Shown: in pieces, positions 54,438 through 62,114 of the stretch
Position numbering within the stretch: position 1 is the stretch's first letter
Layout: each line of letters begins with the position of its first letter
Source: JBNJGB01 sp051747385
GTDB lineage: Bacteria > Myxococcota_A > UBA9042 > PHBI01 > JACKFB01
Assembly (NCBI GenBank): GCA_051747385.1
Contig: JBNJGB010000019.1
Span: 55,739-119,738 of the forward strand
Length of the DNA: 64,000 nt
Direction of reading: 5' to 3'
Notes under the pieces: generated by a model
Databases searched by the model: none
Told to the model about the DNA's origin: nothing
The model's input: the letters and a program-made list of their open reading frames with translations, nothing else
Position numbers and translations under genes: made by a program

Positions 54438-55631
54438 TCACCCCACGGCCGATGGCGCGGAGGGTGCGGGAGGCGCTGGACGGGCCTCCGCCCGAGCGCT
54501 GACCTGCGAGAGGTCCGGGGCGGTGTCGGACACGGCCCGGACCGGCTCGGTCTCGCACCGCTCCGGCTCCGGCGGGAGGCGATCGGGAGCCTCCCTGGCG
54601 ACCCAGCTCTCGACGGCCTTCGCGTCCCCGAGCAGCAGGCCGAAGGTCCTCAGGGCCGGGATGTGCTCGCACGCGATCTTCAGGACTGCCGTGAGGGGCA
54701 CGGCCAGCAGCACGCCGGGCAGCCCCCAGAACCAGCCCCAGAAGAGCAGGGAGACGAAGACGACCAGAGGCGACAGCGACAGGGAGCGGCCCATGAGCCG
54801 CGGCTCGATGATGTTGCCGAGCACCATCTGCACGCTCCCGAGCATCATCAGGGTCAGCATGCCTGTCGTGGGCGACTCGTGCTGCACGAGCGCCATGAGC
54901 GTCGGGGCGACGGTCGCCACCACGGAGCCCAGGTGCGGGATGTAGTTCAGCAGGAACGCGAGCGACGCCCAGACGAACGGGAAGTCGACGTCCAGGCTCC
55001 AGGTGACGAGCCCGGTCAGGGTGCCGGTGCTCAGGCTCACCAGGGTCTTGGTCGTCAGGTAGTCCTTGATCTTCCGCGTGGCCGAGTCCAGCGAGCCGAC
55101 GATCCGCCGGCACTGGTCCTCGTCGAACACGAGGGTGAGCTTGCGCCGGATCATGTTGGCCTCGGTGAGCATGAAGAACATGGTCACCAGGATGAGCAGG
55201 CCGGTGCCGCTGGTCGTGAGCAGGGAGCCCAGCCAGCTCGTCAGCAGGCCCACGCCGCTGTCCATCACCTGCTCCGCCGTGGGCGCGATCTGCACGCCCA
55301 GGCGCTCGGCGAACACGGTGAACTCCCCGGCCAGGAGGGCGAGCCGATCGGCGTAGACGGGCAGCCGCTCCAGCAGGGCCTCGAGCTGTACGTACATCGC
55401 CGTGCCCACGCCCCCGAGGATGCCGCCGATGCCCAGGACGACCGCCGTCATGCTGAACACGCGGGGCATGTACCCGTCGAGCCAGCGGACCACGGGGCGG
55501 AGGAGCACGGCCAGGAAGGCGGCGATGGCGAAGAGCACGGTGACCGGCGCGGTGTAGTGGAGCACCAGCCCCACGAGCACGGCGGCGATGATGGTCAGCA
55601 GCAGGTTGCGCGTCCTCGCGGTCTCGCTCAA
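54438..55631 (-). CDS. AI-2E/PerM-family membrane permease
   Basis: This 397-residue protein has the PerM-type plan: hydrophobic helices near the N-terminus (LLLTIIAAVLVGLVLHYTAP and PVTVLFAIAAFLAVLLRPVV), a soluble middle (about 85-190) and the C-terminal helices with SLAFLLNYIPHLGSVVATVA and FWGWFWGLPGVLLAVPLTAV, followed by a Pro/Ala-rich tail. Family members move small molecules or ions, and AI-2 export has been proposed for one. I chose TTG 55631, preceded by AAGGA. An earlier GTG at 55691 would start 8 bp past the terminator at 55699-55733 and has no ribosome site. Confidence 0.8.
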   Translation of the reverse strand: MSETARTRNLLLTIIAAVLVGLVLHYTAPVTVLFAIAAFLAVLLRPVVRWLDGYMPRVFSMTAVVLGIGGILGGVGTAMYVQLEALLERLPVYADRLALLAGEFTVFAERLGVQIAPTAEQVMDSGVGLLTSWLGSLLTTSGTGLLILVTMFFMLTEANMIRRKLTLVFDEDQCRRIVGSLDSATRKIKDYLTTKTLVSLSTGTLTGLVTWSLDVDFPFVWASLAFLLNYIPHLGSVVATVAPTLMALVQHESPTTGMLTLMMLGSVQMVLGNIIEPRLMGRSLSLSPLVVFVSLLFWGWFWGLPGVLLAVPLTAVLKIACEHIPALRTFGLLLGDAKAVESWVAREAPDRLPPEPERCETEPVRAVSDTAPDLSQVSARAEARPAPPAPSAPSAVG

Positions 55632-55698
55632 TGGTCCTTCCCGTGGCCGAGTGCACGGCTCCTCCCCATGCGAGAAGCACGCCAGGGTCACGGGCCAC

Positions 55699-55733
55699 GA
55701 AAAAGCCCCACCCCGGCCGGGCCGAGGTGGGGC
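55699..55733 (-). terminator. Rho-independent terminator of the 278-residue lipoprotein gene
   Basis: On the minus strand GCCCCACC (stem, 8 bp) and GGTGGGGC enclose a GC-rich centre, and a TTTTT run follows. It lies 27 bp past the stop of the lipoprotein gene at 55760. This is the clearest terminator in the window. Confidence 0.85.
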
Positions 55734-55759
55734 GAAACGCGTCGCCTCGTGGCGATCCC

Positions 55760-56596
55760 CTACGGCTGCTGCTGCTGCTCGCCGCCCATGGGCACCATGC
55801 CGCCCAGGTGGTGGGCGCAGGCGAAGAACGCCGGCAAGGCCTGCTCTCCGTCACCCCCGAGGCTGCTCGCGTCGGTCAGGGTCGGGAGGAGGCAGCGCAG
55901 GAACGCCAGCACGCGGCAGTAGACACCCGAGTTCACGAGCCCCGCGAACTCGTCGCTCTCGGACATCTGCTGCTGGGTCGCGTGGACGCACTGGCCCTGA
56001 TTGACCGGCTGGTCACCCACGTCCGGCGACAGGGCCGCGGTCTCCATCATGAGCGCGCAGAGCTCCTGGATCGGATTGCAGGAGCCCCCGGCGGCGTCGA
56101 CGCTCTGTGACGCGCTGACGCCGGGCGGATCGGCGAAGAAGGCCGCCCCGCCGGTGAAGCGGAGCGAGGCCGCCGCGGCGATCCTCACCTCGGTCGAGAA
56201 GCTCGGGGAGACGCTGTGGCCCGTCGAGAAGCTCTGGGCACTGACTCCCTCTGCGAACTGACTGGGTAGCTCGGACACATCGTCCGACTGATCCGCCGAC
56301 GGATCCTGCTGCCGCTGCGGCGCCTGCTCGTCCGCGAGCCCGAGCTGCACGGTCTCGCGCGGAGCGGGCACCTCGGCGGCGCAGGCCTCGTGCTCGACCC
56401 CCAGGTGACACGGGATCACCCGGTCGCCGACGAAGCGGAAGTCGAACAGGGTCCGACCGTCGAGCTCCAGGGCGACCCGCGGCGGGACCTCCTGGTCCGC
56501 CGGCGGCGCGCCGCCCTCGTCGCATCCCGTGAACCCCGCCGCCAGCAGCGCGGCCAGGGCGATCGCGGGCGCGACCCTCGAGTTGAATCTCTTCAT
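55760..56596 (-). CDS. Hypothetical lipoprotein
   Basis: This 278-residue protein begins with a lipoprotein signal ending AAGFTGC (start MKRFNSRVA at 56596). The mature part has six scattered Cys (EACAAE, GSCNPIQELC, GQCVHAT, YCRVLAFLRC) and a Gln-rich end. No family is recognised. The start has GGGAGAGGA upstream. It is followed by a strong terminator and preceded by the beta-barrel gene at 47 bp, so the two are likely co-transcribed. Confidence 0.7.
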   Translation of the reverse strand: MKRFNSRVAPAIALAALLAAGFTGCDEGGAPPADQEVPPRVALELDGRTLFDFRFVGDRVIPCHLGVEHEACAAEVPAPRETVQLGLADEQAPQRQQDPSADQSDDVSELPSQFAEGVSAQSFSTGHSVSPSFSTEVRIAAAASLRFTGGAAFFADPPGVSASQSVDAAGGSCNPIQELCALMMETAALSPDVGDQPVNQGQCVHATQQQMSESDEFAGLVNSGVYCRVLAFLRCLLPTLTDASSLGGDGEQALPAFFACAHHLGGMVPMGGEQQQQP

Positions 56597-56642
56597 GGGG
56601 TCCTCTCCCTGCTCGTGTGGGCGTGAAACGCGCGAGGCGACC

Positions 56643-57179
56643 TCAGTCTCCACCGAAGTAGAAGGTCGCGAACAGGGTAGACGTCGTCGTGCCCACCTTG
56701 AAGGACGGGGCCACCGGGATGGCGAGCAGCATCTCGCCGCCCAGGGTGAACTTCTCCGTCACGAAGAACTCGACGCCCACGCCGCCGTCGATGGACAGGT
56801 TGAAGTCGTCGTTGCCCTCGTTGGCGTCGCCGCCGTTCTGCGCGAGGGTCAGGCCCGCCTTCACGTACGGGGAGACGCGGGTGGGCAGCAGGTAGTGGGC
56901 GTAGTGGCCGCCGACCTTGATGCCCCAGCCGCTGGGGACGCCCTGGTCCGTGTCCTCGGCCTGGAAGCCGAACCCGAGCTCGAACTGCAGGGCGCCGGGC
57001 TTGGTGAGCTGATACTGGCCCGTGACGCTGGCCCCGCTGGAGTTCGGCACGTTGAAGCGGAGGCCGATGTCTCCGGCCTCGAGCCCGTAGGCCGTCTCCT
57101 CCTGGGCATGGGCCTGTCCGGCGGTGAGCAGGACGGCGAGCGCGCCGATGCACGACAGGACGATACCTCTGCGAACCAT
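56643..57179 (-). CDS. Outer-membrane beta-barrel protein (OmpX/OmpW-like)
   Basis: This 178-residue protein has a signal peptide (about 1-25, ending AHA) and about eight beta strands (IGLRFNVPNSSGASVTGQYQ; LQFELGFGFQAED; VSPYVKAGLTLAQ) ending STLFATFYFGGD, an outer-membrane barrel strand with aromatic residues. Its size fits small eight-stranded barrels. The start has GAGGAG upstream. It lies divergent to the hydrolase lipoprotein gene. Confidence 0.75.
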   Translation of the reverse strand: MVRRGIVLSCIGALAVLLTAGQAHAQEETAYGLEAGDIGLRFNVPNSSGASVTGQYQLTKPGALQFELGFGFQAEDTDQGVPSGWGIKVGGHYAHYLLPTRVSPYVKAGLTLAQNGGDANEGNDDFNLSIDGGVGVEFFVTEKFTLGGEMLLAIPVAPSFKVGTTTSTLFATFYFGGD

Positions 57180-57260
57180 GATCCACTCCTCGTTTCGGTG
57201 GTGTGGCCGCGCGGCCGGGGCTGAGCCCGGTCGAGAGCGCGCGGCTGTCGGAACGGGCTC

Positions 57261-57289
57261 ATCCTGGGGTCGCTCCCGGCGGCTGTCAG
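57261..57289 (-). promoter_or_regulatory. Candidate promoter of the beta-barrel gene
   Basis: On the minus strand CTGACA (57284-57289) and CAGGAT (57261-57266) are spaced by 17 bp. Both hexamers match only part of the consensus, so this is tentative. The gene begins about 80 bp downstream. Confidence 0.3.
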
Positions 57290-57393
57290 ATTTTCTCGCC
57301 ACCTCCTCCCGGCGCACGCCGTGATTGACCCGCGGCTGCAGCCGTCGCCAAGATGCCCCGACGGCGCGCCGTGACGGCGCGAGGAGGTGCGGC

Positions 57394-58764
57394 ATGCGGT
57401 GGTTCCCTGGTCTGGTGGTCGGCCTCGCCGTCCTCGCTCTCGCCGCCTGCGACGACGGGGGCGGAGGCTCCCGGGACGCCGCGGACTCCGGGCCCGACGT
57501 CGACGCCGTCGCCCCGGACGCCGTCGCCCCGGACGCCGACGCGGCGGGCGCGGACGTGCCCCTCGACCCCGGCCCGGCCGACGTGGGGGCCGAGGATGCG
57601 GACGCCGACGCGGCCGACGCCGGGGACGCGGACGCGGGTGAGCCCGACACCGGACCCGCGTGCGTGGGCGACGTGTGCGCGGCGGACGAGGAACACGCGC
57701 CCGATCCCTCCACCTGGGGCCCCTTCCCGGTGGGGGTGACCACCTTCGAGGTGGAGACGACGGACGACGCCGGCGAGCCGCGGACCCTGGTGGTGGAGGT
57801 CTGGTATCCGGCCACCGAGGACGCCCGGGGCGGCCCGTACGAGTCCATCGACCTGAGGGCGCGGGCGCCGGAGGGCGTCCCGGAGCGGATCGGCGACCTG
57901 GAGATCGCGCCCATCCAGACCCACCAGGTCCGGGACGCGCCGGTGCGCGCGGCGGACGGCCCCTATCCGATGGTGCTCTTCTCGCACGGGGCGTTCGGGA
58001 TCCGCTTCCAGAGCGTGTTCTGGACCCAGCACCTGGCGAGCCACGGCTACGTGGTCCCGTCCGTGGACCACACCGGCAACACGCTCTACGACATGATCCT
58101 CGAGGGCGGCTACGATCCGGAGCTGGTGGTGCTCAACGCCATCGAGCGCCCCGGGGACGTCCAGGCCACCCTCGACGCCATGATCGCACGTCACGAGACC
58201 CCCGGGGACCGCTTCCGGGGCACCATCGACCCCGAGCGCCTGGGCCTGTCCGGGCACTCCTTCGGGGGATATGCCTCGTTCCTCGGCGCGTGGAACGAGC
58301 CGCGCGTGAAGGCCATCGTACCCATGGCGCCGTTCACGTCGACGCTCCCCGTCCGGGGCGTGGAGATGGACCACTTCCCCGTGCCCGTCATGATGATGGC
58401 GGGGGACGCGGATCGGACCCTCGATCCGGACGAGCACATGCGCCCGGCCTACGAGAAGCTCCCGGCCCCGAAGCACTGGTTCGAGCTGAAGGGCGGCGGC
58501 CACTTCACGTTCAGCGACGTCTGCGTGCTCGACCTGGAGGTGGTCGCCGAGAAGCTGGAGATCGCCAACGCGGACGGCGTGCTCCGCGACGGCTGCGGCG
58601 AGGACAACCTGCCCACGGAGGTCGCCCACCCGCTGATCCGGCAGTTCGGGATCGGGTTCCTGAACCTCCACCTGCGGGGGAGCGCCGGCTCCGCCGCGTG
58701 GTTCTCCGAGGAGGCCGCCGCCGAGCACGCCGAGGTGCTGGTCTACGAGTCCGAGAGCCCCTGA
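57394..58764 (+). CDS. Lipoprotein alpha/beta hydrolase (dienelactone/PAF-acetylhydrolase-like)
   Basis: This 456-residue protein has a signal ending LALAAC (Cys19) and an Asp/Ala/Val/Pro repeat linker (about 22-88), followed by a hydrolase domain: VEVWYPATEDARGGPYE, VLFSHGAFGIRFQSVFW (oxyanion), LGLSGHSFGGYASF (nucleophile Ser in GHSFGG), MMAGDADRTLDPDEHM (acid) and GGGHFTFSDVC (His). Its order resembles PAF-acetylhydrolase and PET-hydrolase-like groups, which cut esters. The natural substrate is unknown. The start has GGAGGTG upstream. Confidence 0.85.
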   Translation: MRWFPGLVVGLAVLALAACDDGGGGSRDAADSGPDVDAVAPDAVAPDADAAGADVPLDPGPADVGAEDADADAADAGDADAGEPDTGPACVGDVCAADEEHAPDPSTWGPFPVGVTTFEVETTDDAGEPRTLVVEVWYPATEDARGGPYESIDLRARAPEGVPERIGDLEIAPIQTHQVRDAPVRAADGPYPMVLFSHGAFGIRFQSVFWTQHLASHGYVVPSVDHTGNTLYDMILEGGYDPELVVLNAIERPGDVQATLDAMIARHETPGDRFRGTIDPERLGLSGHSFGGYASFLGAWNEPRVKAIVPMAPFTSTLPVRGVEMDHFPVPVMMMAGDADRTLDPDEHMRPAYEKLPAPKHWFELKGGGHFTFSDVCVLDLEVVAEKLEIANADGVLRDGCGEDNLPTEVAHPLIRQFGIGFLNLHLRGSAGSAAWFSEEAAAEHAEVLVYESESP

Positions 58765-58884
58765 TCGGTTTGTCGCTCGGGCGAAGTCGCGAGGGGGCAT
58801 ATACGAACGGCGGGTCCTTGCGTTACCATCTGCGGCGTTCACCCCTCACAACCGAACGACCACACCACGTACGGGAGAATGCCG

Positions 58885-59172
58885 ATGGGCCACACCCTGA
58901 CGAAGGACAAGATGGTCAGCGCCATGGCGAGCGAGGCCGACATCACGAAGGCCCAGGCCGAGCAGGCGTTCAGCGCCCTGATCGACGCCATGGAGGAGAC
59001 CCTGGCGAAGGATCACAAGGTCACCATCATGGGCTTCGGGACCTTCGACATCTCGAAGCGTGCCCCGCGGCAGGGGCGCAATCCCCAGAGCGGGAAGCCG
59101 ATCCAGATCCCTGCGACGAACGTCGTGCGCTTCCGCGCCGGCGCCCAGCTCAAGCGCAAGGTCAACGCCTGA
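58885..59172 (+). CDS. HU/IHF-family DNA-binding protein
   Basis: This 95-residue protein has the HU pattern MGFGTFDISKRAPRQGRNPQ and the arm SGKPIQIPATNVVRFRAGAQ. The helices at the start (LTKDKMVSAMASEADITKAQ) fit the dimer region. It bends or coats DNA. The start at 58885 (spacing 7 after GGGAG) was chosen over ATG 58879, which is too close to the ribosome site. Confidence 0.93.
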   Translation: MGHTLTKDKMVSAMASEADITKAQAEQAFSALIDAMEETLAKDHKVTIMGFGTFDISKRAPRQGRNPQSGKPIQIPATNVVRFRAGAQLKRKVNA

Positions 59173-59177
59173 CGAGC

Positions 59178-59210
59178 CCGGCCTCCCGTCGTCCCGCGGC
59201 GGGAGGCCGG
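59178..59210 (+). terminator. Hairpin downstream of the HU gene
   Basis: CCGGCCTCCCG (59178-59188) pairs with CGGGAGGCCGG (59200-59210), an 11-bp perfect stem 5 bp past the HU stop codon. There is no T-run, but position and strength suggest a terminator. Confidence 0.6.
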
Positions 59211-59292
59211 CGACGAATCCGTCCCGGCCTTCGTCACAGCGACGGCCACGCGGCTAGAATGGACGTCACCCGTGATCAGCAAGGGAGGCCCC

Positions 59293-59643
59293 ATGACGGA
59301 CGCTGTCCAGGAGCCGTCGTTCGACGACGCGGCGCTCGCCCGACTACGCGAGGACGTGGGCGAGGAGGTCACGTCGAGCCTGATCCGCCAGTATCGGACC
59401 GACGCGGGGCGCCGGGTCCAGGAGATCCGCGACGCCGTGGAGTCCGGTGACCTGGAGCGCGCGAGCGAGGCGGGGCACTCCCTGAAGTCCACGAGCGCGA
59501 TGGTGGGGCTCATGGCCCTGTCGTCGCTGTGTCAGCGCATGGAGCACGCCTCCGATCTCGAGCACGCTCGCTCGCTGCTCCCCCGCATCGAGGCGGCGCA
59601 CCGGGAGGCCCTGGCGCTGCTGGCCTCCACGGGCGGTGGGTGA
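59293..59643 (+). CDS. HPt domain protein
   Basis: This 116-residue helical protein has His62 in AGHSLKSTSAMVGLMALSSL, which fits HPt domains (HxLKGxAxxxGxxxL) although Ser replaces the usual Gly after Lys. It has no adjacent kinase, so it may serve as a free phosphotransfer protein, perhaps for the hybrid kinase at 205-2349, which lacks an HPt. The start has AGGGAGGCC upstream. It overlaps the next gene by 8 bp. Confidence 0.75.
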   Translation: MTDAVQEPSFDDAALARLREDVGEEVTSSLIRQYRTDAGRRVQEIRDAVESGDLERASEAGHSLKSTSAMVGLMALSSLCQRMEHASDLEHARSLLPRIEAAHREALALLASTGGG

Positions 59644-60313
59644 CGACGTCCACGTGAGCGAGAACCCGCCGCGCATGGAGCGTCCCGTGGAGCATGACCA
59701 CGACCAGGAACGGAGGGACCAGGCCCGGGGGGCGTTGACCTGGCCCGAGCTGGAGGCCCGGGGAGGCCTCGAACCTCTCCTGACCCGGCCGGCTCCCACT
59801 GTCCGCCCGCCGCACCGCAAGGGCCCACCGAGCCGGGGCGCGCTCGTGGTCGGAGTCGTGCTGCTGGCGCTCGCGGCGCTCGGGGTCTGGACGACCGTCC
59901 GGGAGGATCCGCAGCGGGACGCCTCCGGCGCTGTGGCGGTCTCCGGCGCAGAGGCCGGGGAAGCGTTGGGCCTCGACCTGCTCCGGGACCTCGGCGAGCG
60001 GCAGTATGCCGCAGGGGAGCACGCGGGCGCCTATCGGACCTTCCAACGCCTGCTCGCTGTGGCGCCGGGCGACGTTGTCGCGGCGCGATACATCGAGACG
60101 CTCGAGCGGTGGATGGTGGTGGTGCGCAGCGAGCCGTCCGGCGCCGCGGTGTTCCGCGGCGACGTGCGCCTCGGCAGGGCGCCCGTGGGTCTCTTCCCGG
60201 CCGGCGACGACCCCGTCCGCCTGCGCCTGGAGGTGCCGGGCCGGGCGCCGCGGGAGGTGGAGATCTCCCCCGATACCCGCGGCGAGGTCGTCTTCGAGAT
60301 CCCGGCGTCCTGA
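59636..60313 (+). CDS. Single-pass membrane protein with PEGA-like C-terminus
   Basis: This 225-residue protein has an acidic/polar N-terminus, one membrane helix (about 69-87: ALVVGVVLLALAALGVWTTV) and a C-terminal domain with a short TPR-like helix pair (AGAYRTFQRLLAVAPGDVVA) followed by VRSEPSGAAVFRGDVRLGRA and PGRAPREVEISP, a PEGA-type motif. It starts with GTG at 59636 overlapping the HPt stop; an ATG at 59674 is possible. Confidence 0.7.
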   Translation: MGDDVHVSENPPRMERPVEHDHDQERRDQARGALTWPELEARGGLEPLLTRPAPTVRPPHRKGPPSRGALVVGVVLLALAALGVWTTVREDPQRDASGAVAVSGAEAGEALGLDLLRDLGERQYAAGEHAGAYRTFQRLLAVAPGDVVAARYIETLERWMVVVRSEPSGAAVFRGDVRLGRAPVGLFPAGDDPVRLRLEVPGRAPREVEISPDTRGEVVFEIPAS

Positions 60314-60368
60314 CGACCCCGCGGCTGTCACGGCGTCTGCAATGCTCCCGACCCAAGGAGGGAAGGCC

Positions 60369-60842
60369 ATGCTGATCCAATCCTCGGCGTTCGACCCCGA
60401 CGGGGAGATCCCCGCGCGCTACACCTGCGAGGGCGACGACACCTCGCCGCCGCTGCGCTGGTACGACGTGCCGGAGGGCGCGAAGTCCCTCGTGCTGATC
60501 ATGGACGACCCGGACGCCCCGGATCCGAAGGCGCCCCAGATGACGTTCGTGCACTGGGTGCTGTACAACCTGCCCCCGGAGGACGGCGGCCTGACGGAGC
60601 ACGTCACGCCCACCCGGCTTCCCGAGGGCACGCGCCAGGGGACCAACAGCTGGAAGCGCACCGGCTACGGTGGCCCGTGTCCGCCGATCGGCCGGCACCG
60701 GTACTTCTTCAAGCTCTTCGCGCTCGACGAGACGCTGGAGGACCTGGAGCACCCCACCTCCGAGATGCTCCAGCGGGCCATGGAGGGTCACGTGCTGGAG
60801 GAGGCCGAGATGATCGGCACCTACGAGAAGAAGGGCGGCTGA
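60369..60842 (+). CDS. YbhB/YbcL-like (Raf kinase inhibitor-like) protein
   Basis: This 157-residue protein has the phosphatidylethanolamine-binding fold motif set of bacterial YbhB/YbcL proteins: YTCEGDDTSPPLRWYDVPEG, LIMDDPDAPDPKAP, FVHWVLYNLP and YGGPCPPIGRHRYFFKLFAL. Its exact ligand is unknown. The start has AAGGAGGG upstream. It precedes the ArgE gene by 23 bp. Confidence 0.92.
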   Translation: MLIQSSAFDPDGEIPARYTCEGDDTSPPLRWYDVPEGAKSLVLIMDDPDAPDPKAPQMTFVHWVLYNLPPEDGGLTEHVTPTRLPEGTRQGTNSWKRTGYGGPCPPIGRHRYFFKLFALDETLEDLEHPTSEMLQRAMEGHVLEEAEMIGTYEKKGG

Positions 60843-60865
60843 GCCGCCGCGGCGAGCGAGGACGG

Positions 60866-62038
60866 ATGGAGGATCGCGAGCACCTGGAGCCCGTCGTCGA
60901 GGAGATCCGGCGCCTGGTCGGCTTCCCGACCGTCGCGCGGGAGTCGAACCTGGCCCTGATCGAGGACGTCCGCACGCGCCTCGAGGATCTCGGGATCCCG
61001 TGCCGGCTGACGTTCAGCGAAGAGGGCGACCGCGCGAACCTCTTCGCGACGTTCGGGCCGGCCGATCGCCCCGGGGTCATCCTCTCCGGGCACACGGACG
61101 TCGTCCCGGTGACGGGGCAGGCGTGGACCACCGATCCGTTCGAGGTCGTCGAGCGCGACGGCCGCCTGTACGGCCGAGGCACGGCGGACATGAAGAGCTT
61201 CCTCGCCGTGCCCCTGGCGCTCGCGGAGCAGATCGCCGCCGCGGACCTGGCGCGACCGCTGCACCTGGCCCTGTCCTACGACGAGGAGGTGGGCTGCGTC
61301 GGCGTCCGGCGCATGCTCCCGCGCATCGAGGAGTGGGTCGCCCCGCCGATCGCCTGCATCGTCGGAGAGCCCACGGAGATGCAGGTCGTCACGGGCCACA
61401 AGGGCAAGCTCGTCGTGCGCTGCCACGTGCGGGGCCTGGACGGCCACAGCTCCCGGACCGACCAGGGCGTCAACGCAGTGGAGTTCGCCGCGGAGGTCGT
61501 GTCGCGCCTCCGCCGCCTGGCGACCCGGCTGCGGGACGAGGGGCCGTTCGACGCGGCGTTCGAGCCGGCCTTCACCACGGTGCACACCGGCTGGATCGAG
61601 GGCGGCACGGCCCTGAACATCATCCCGGCCTCCTGTACCTTCGAGTTGGAGGTTCGCAACCTGCCGGGACACGATCCCGACGCCCTGCTGGCGGAGGTGC
61701 GCGACTTCGCCGAGCAGCGGCTCGTCCCCGAGATGCGCGAGGTGGCGCCGGACGCGGGCATCGAGTGGGAGGAGCGGACCCGCTACCCGGGCCTCGCGAC
61801 CCCGGAGGACGCCCCGGTGACTTCCCTGGCGCGCTCGCTCACCGGGGGCGGCGGGACGCGTCGTGTCAGCTACGGCTCCGAGGCCGGCCTGTTCGAGGCC
61901 GCCGGCATCCCGTCCGTCCTGTGCGGCCCGGGCTCCATCGGCCAGGCCCACAAGCCGGACGAGTTCGTCACCCTCGAGCAGGTCGCCGCCCACGTCCGCA
62001 TGGTCCGCCACCTGGTGGACCGCCTCCGCGCGGAGTAG
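60866..62038 (+). CDS. argE: Acetylornithine deacetylase (M20-family metallopeptidase)
   Basis: This 390-residue zinc hydrolase releases ornithine from N-acetylornithine. Its metal ligands are in LSGHTDVVPVTGQAW (His/Asp), YGRGTADMKSF (Asp), SYDEEVGCVG (Glu/Glu), IVGEPTEMQVV (Glu) and GQAHKPDEFV (His). A dimerisation lid with GHKGKLVVRCHVRGLDGHSS lies in the middle (about 180-290). The sequence fits ArgE better than DapE (DGRLYGRGTADMKS and the length), though a succinyl-diaminopimelate role cannot be excluded. The start at 60866 has GCGAGG upstream. Confidence 0.85.
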   Translation: MEDREHLEPVVEEIRRLVGFPTVARESNLALIEDVRTRLEDLGIPCRLTFSEEGDRANLFATFGPADRPGVILSGHTDVVPVTGQAWTTDPFEVVERDGRLYGRGTADMKSFLAVPLALAEQIAAADLARPLHLALSYDEEVGCVGVRRMLPRIEEWVAPPIACIVGEPTEMQVVTGHKGKLVVRCHVRGLDGHSSRTDQGVNAVEFAAEVVSRLRRLATRLRDEGPFDAAFEPAFTTVHTGWIEGGTALNIIPASCTFELEVRNLPGHDPDALLAEVRDFAEQRLVPEMREVAPDAGIEWEERTRYPGLATPEDAPVTSLARSLTGGGGTRRVSYGSEAGLFEAAGIPSVLCGPGSIGQAHKPDEFVTLEQVAAHVRMVRHLVDRLRAE

Positions 62039-62114
62039 GGCGAGGGCGGGGACGATAGGCCGGGGGACGTGCGGTTGTGCGCCGCTCGCGCGGGGCGCTA
62101 CCGTGGAGGGGCCC

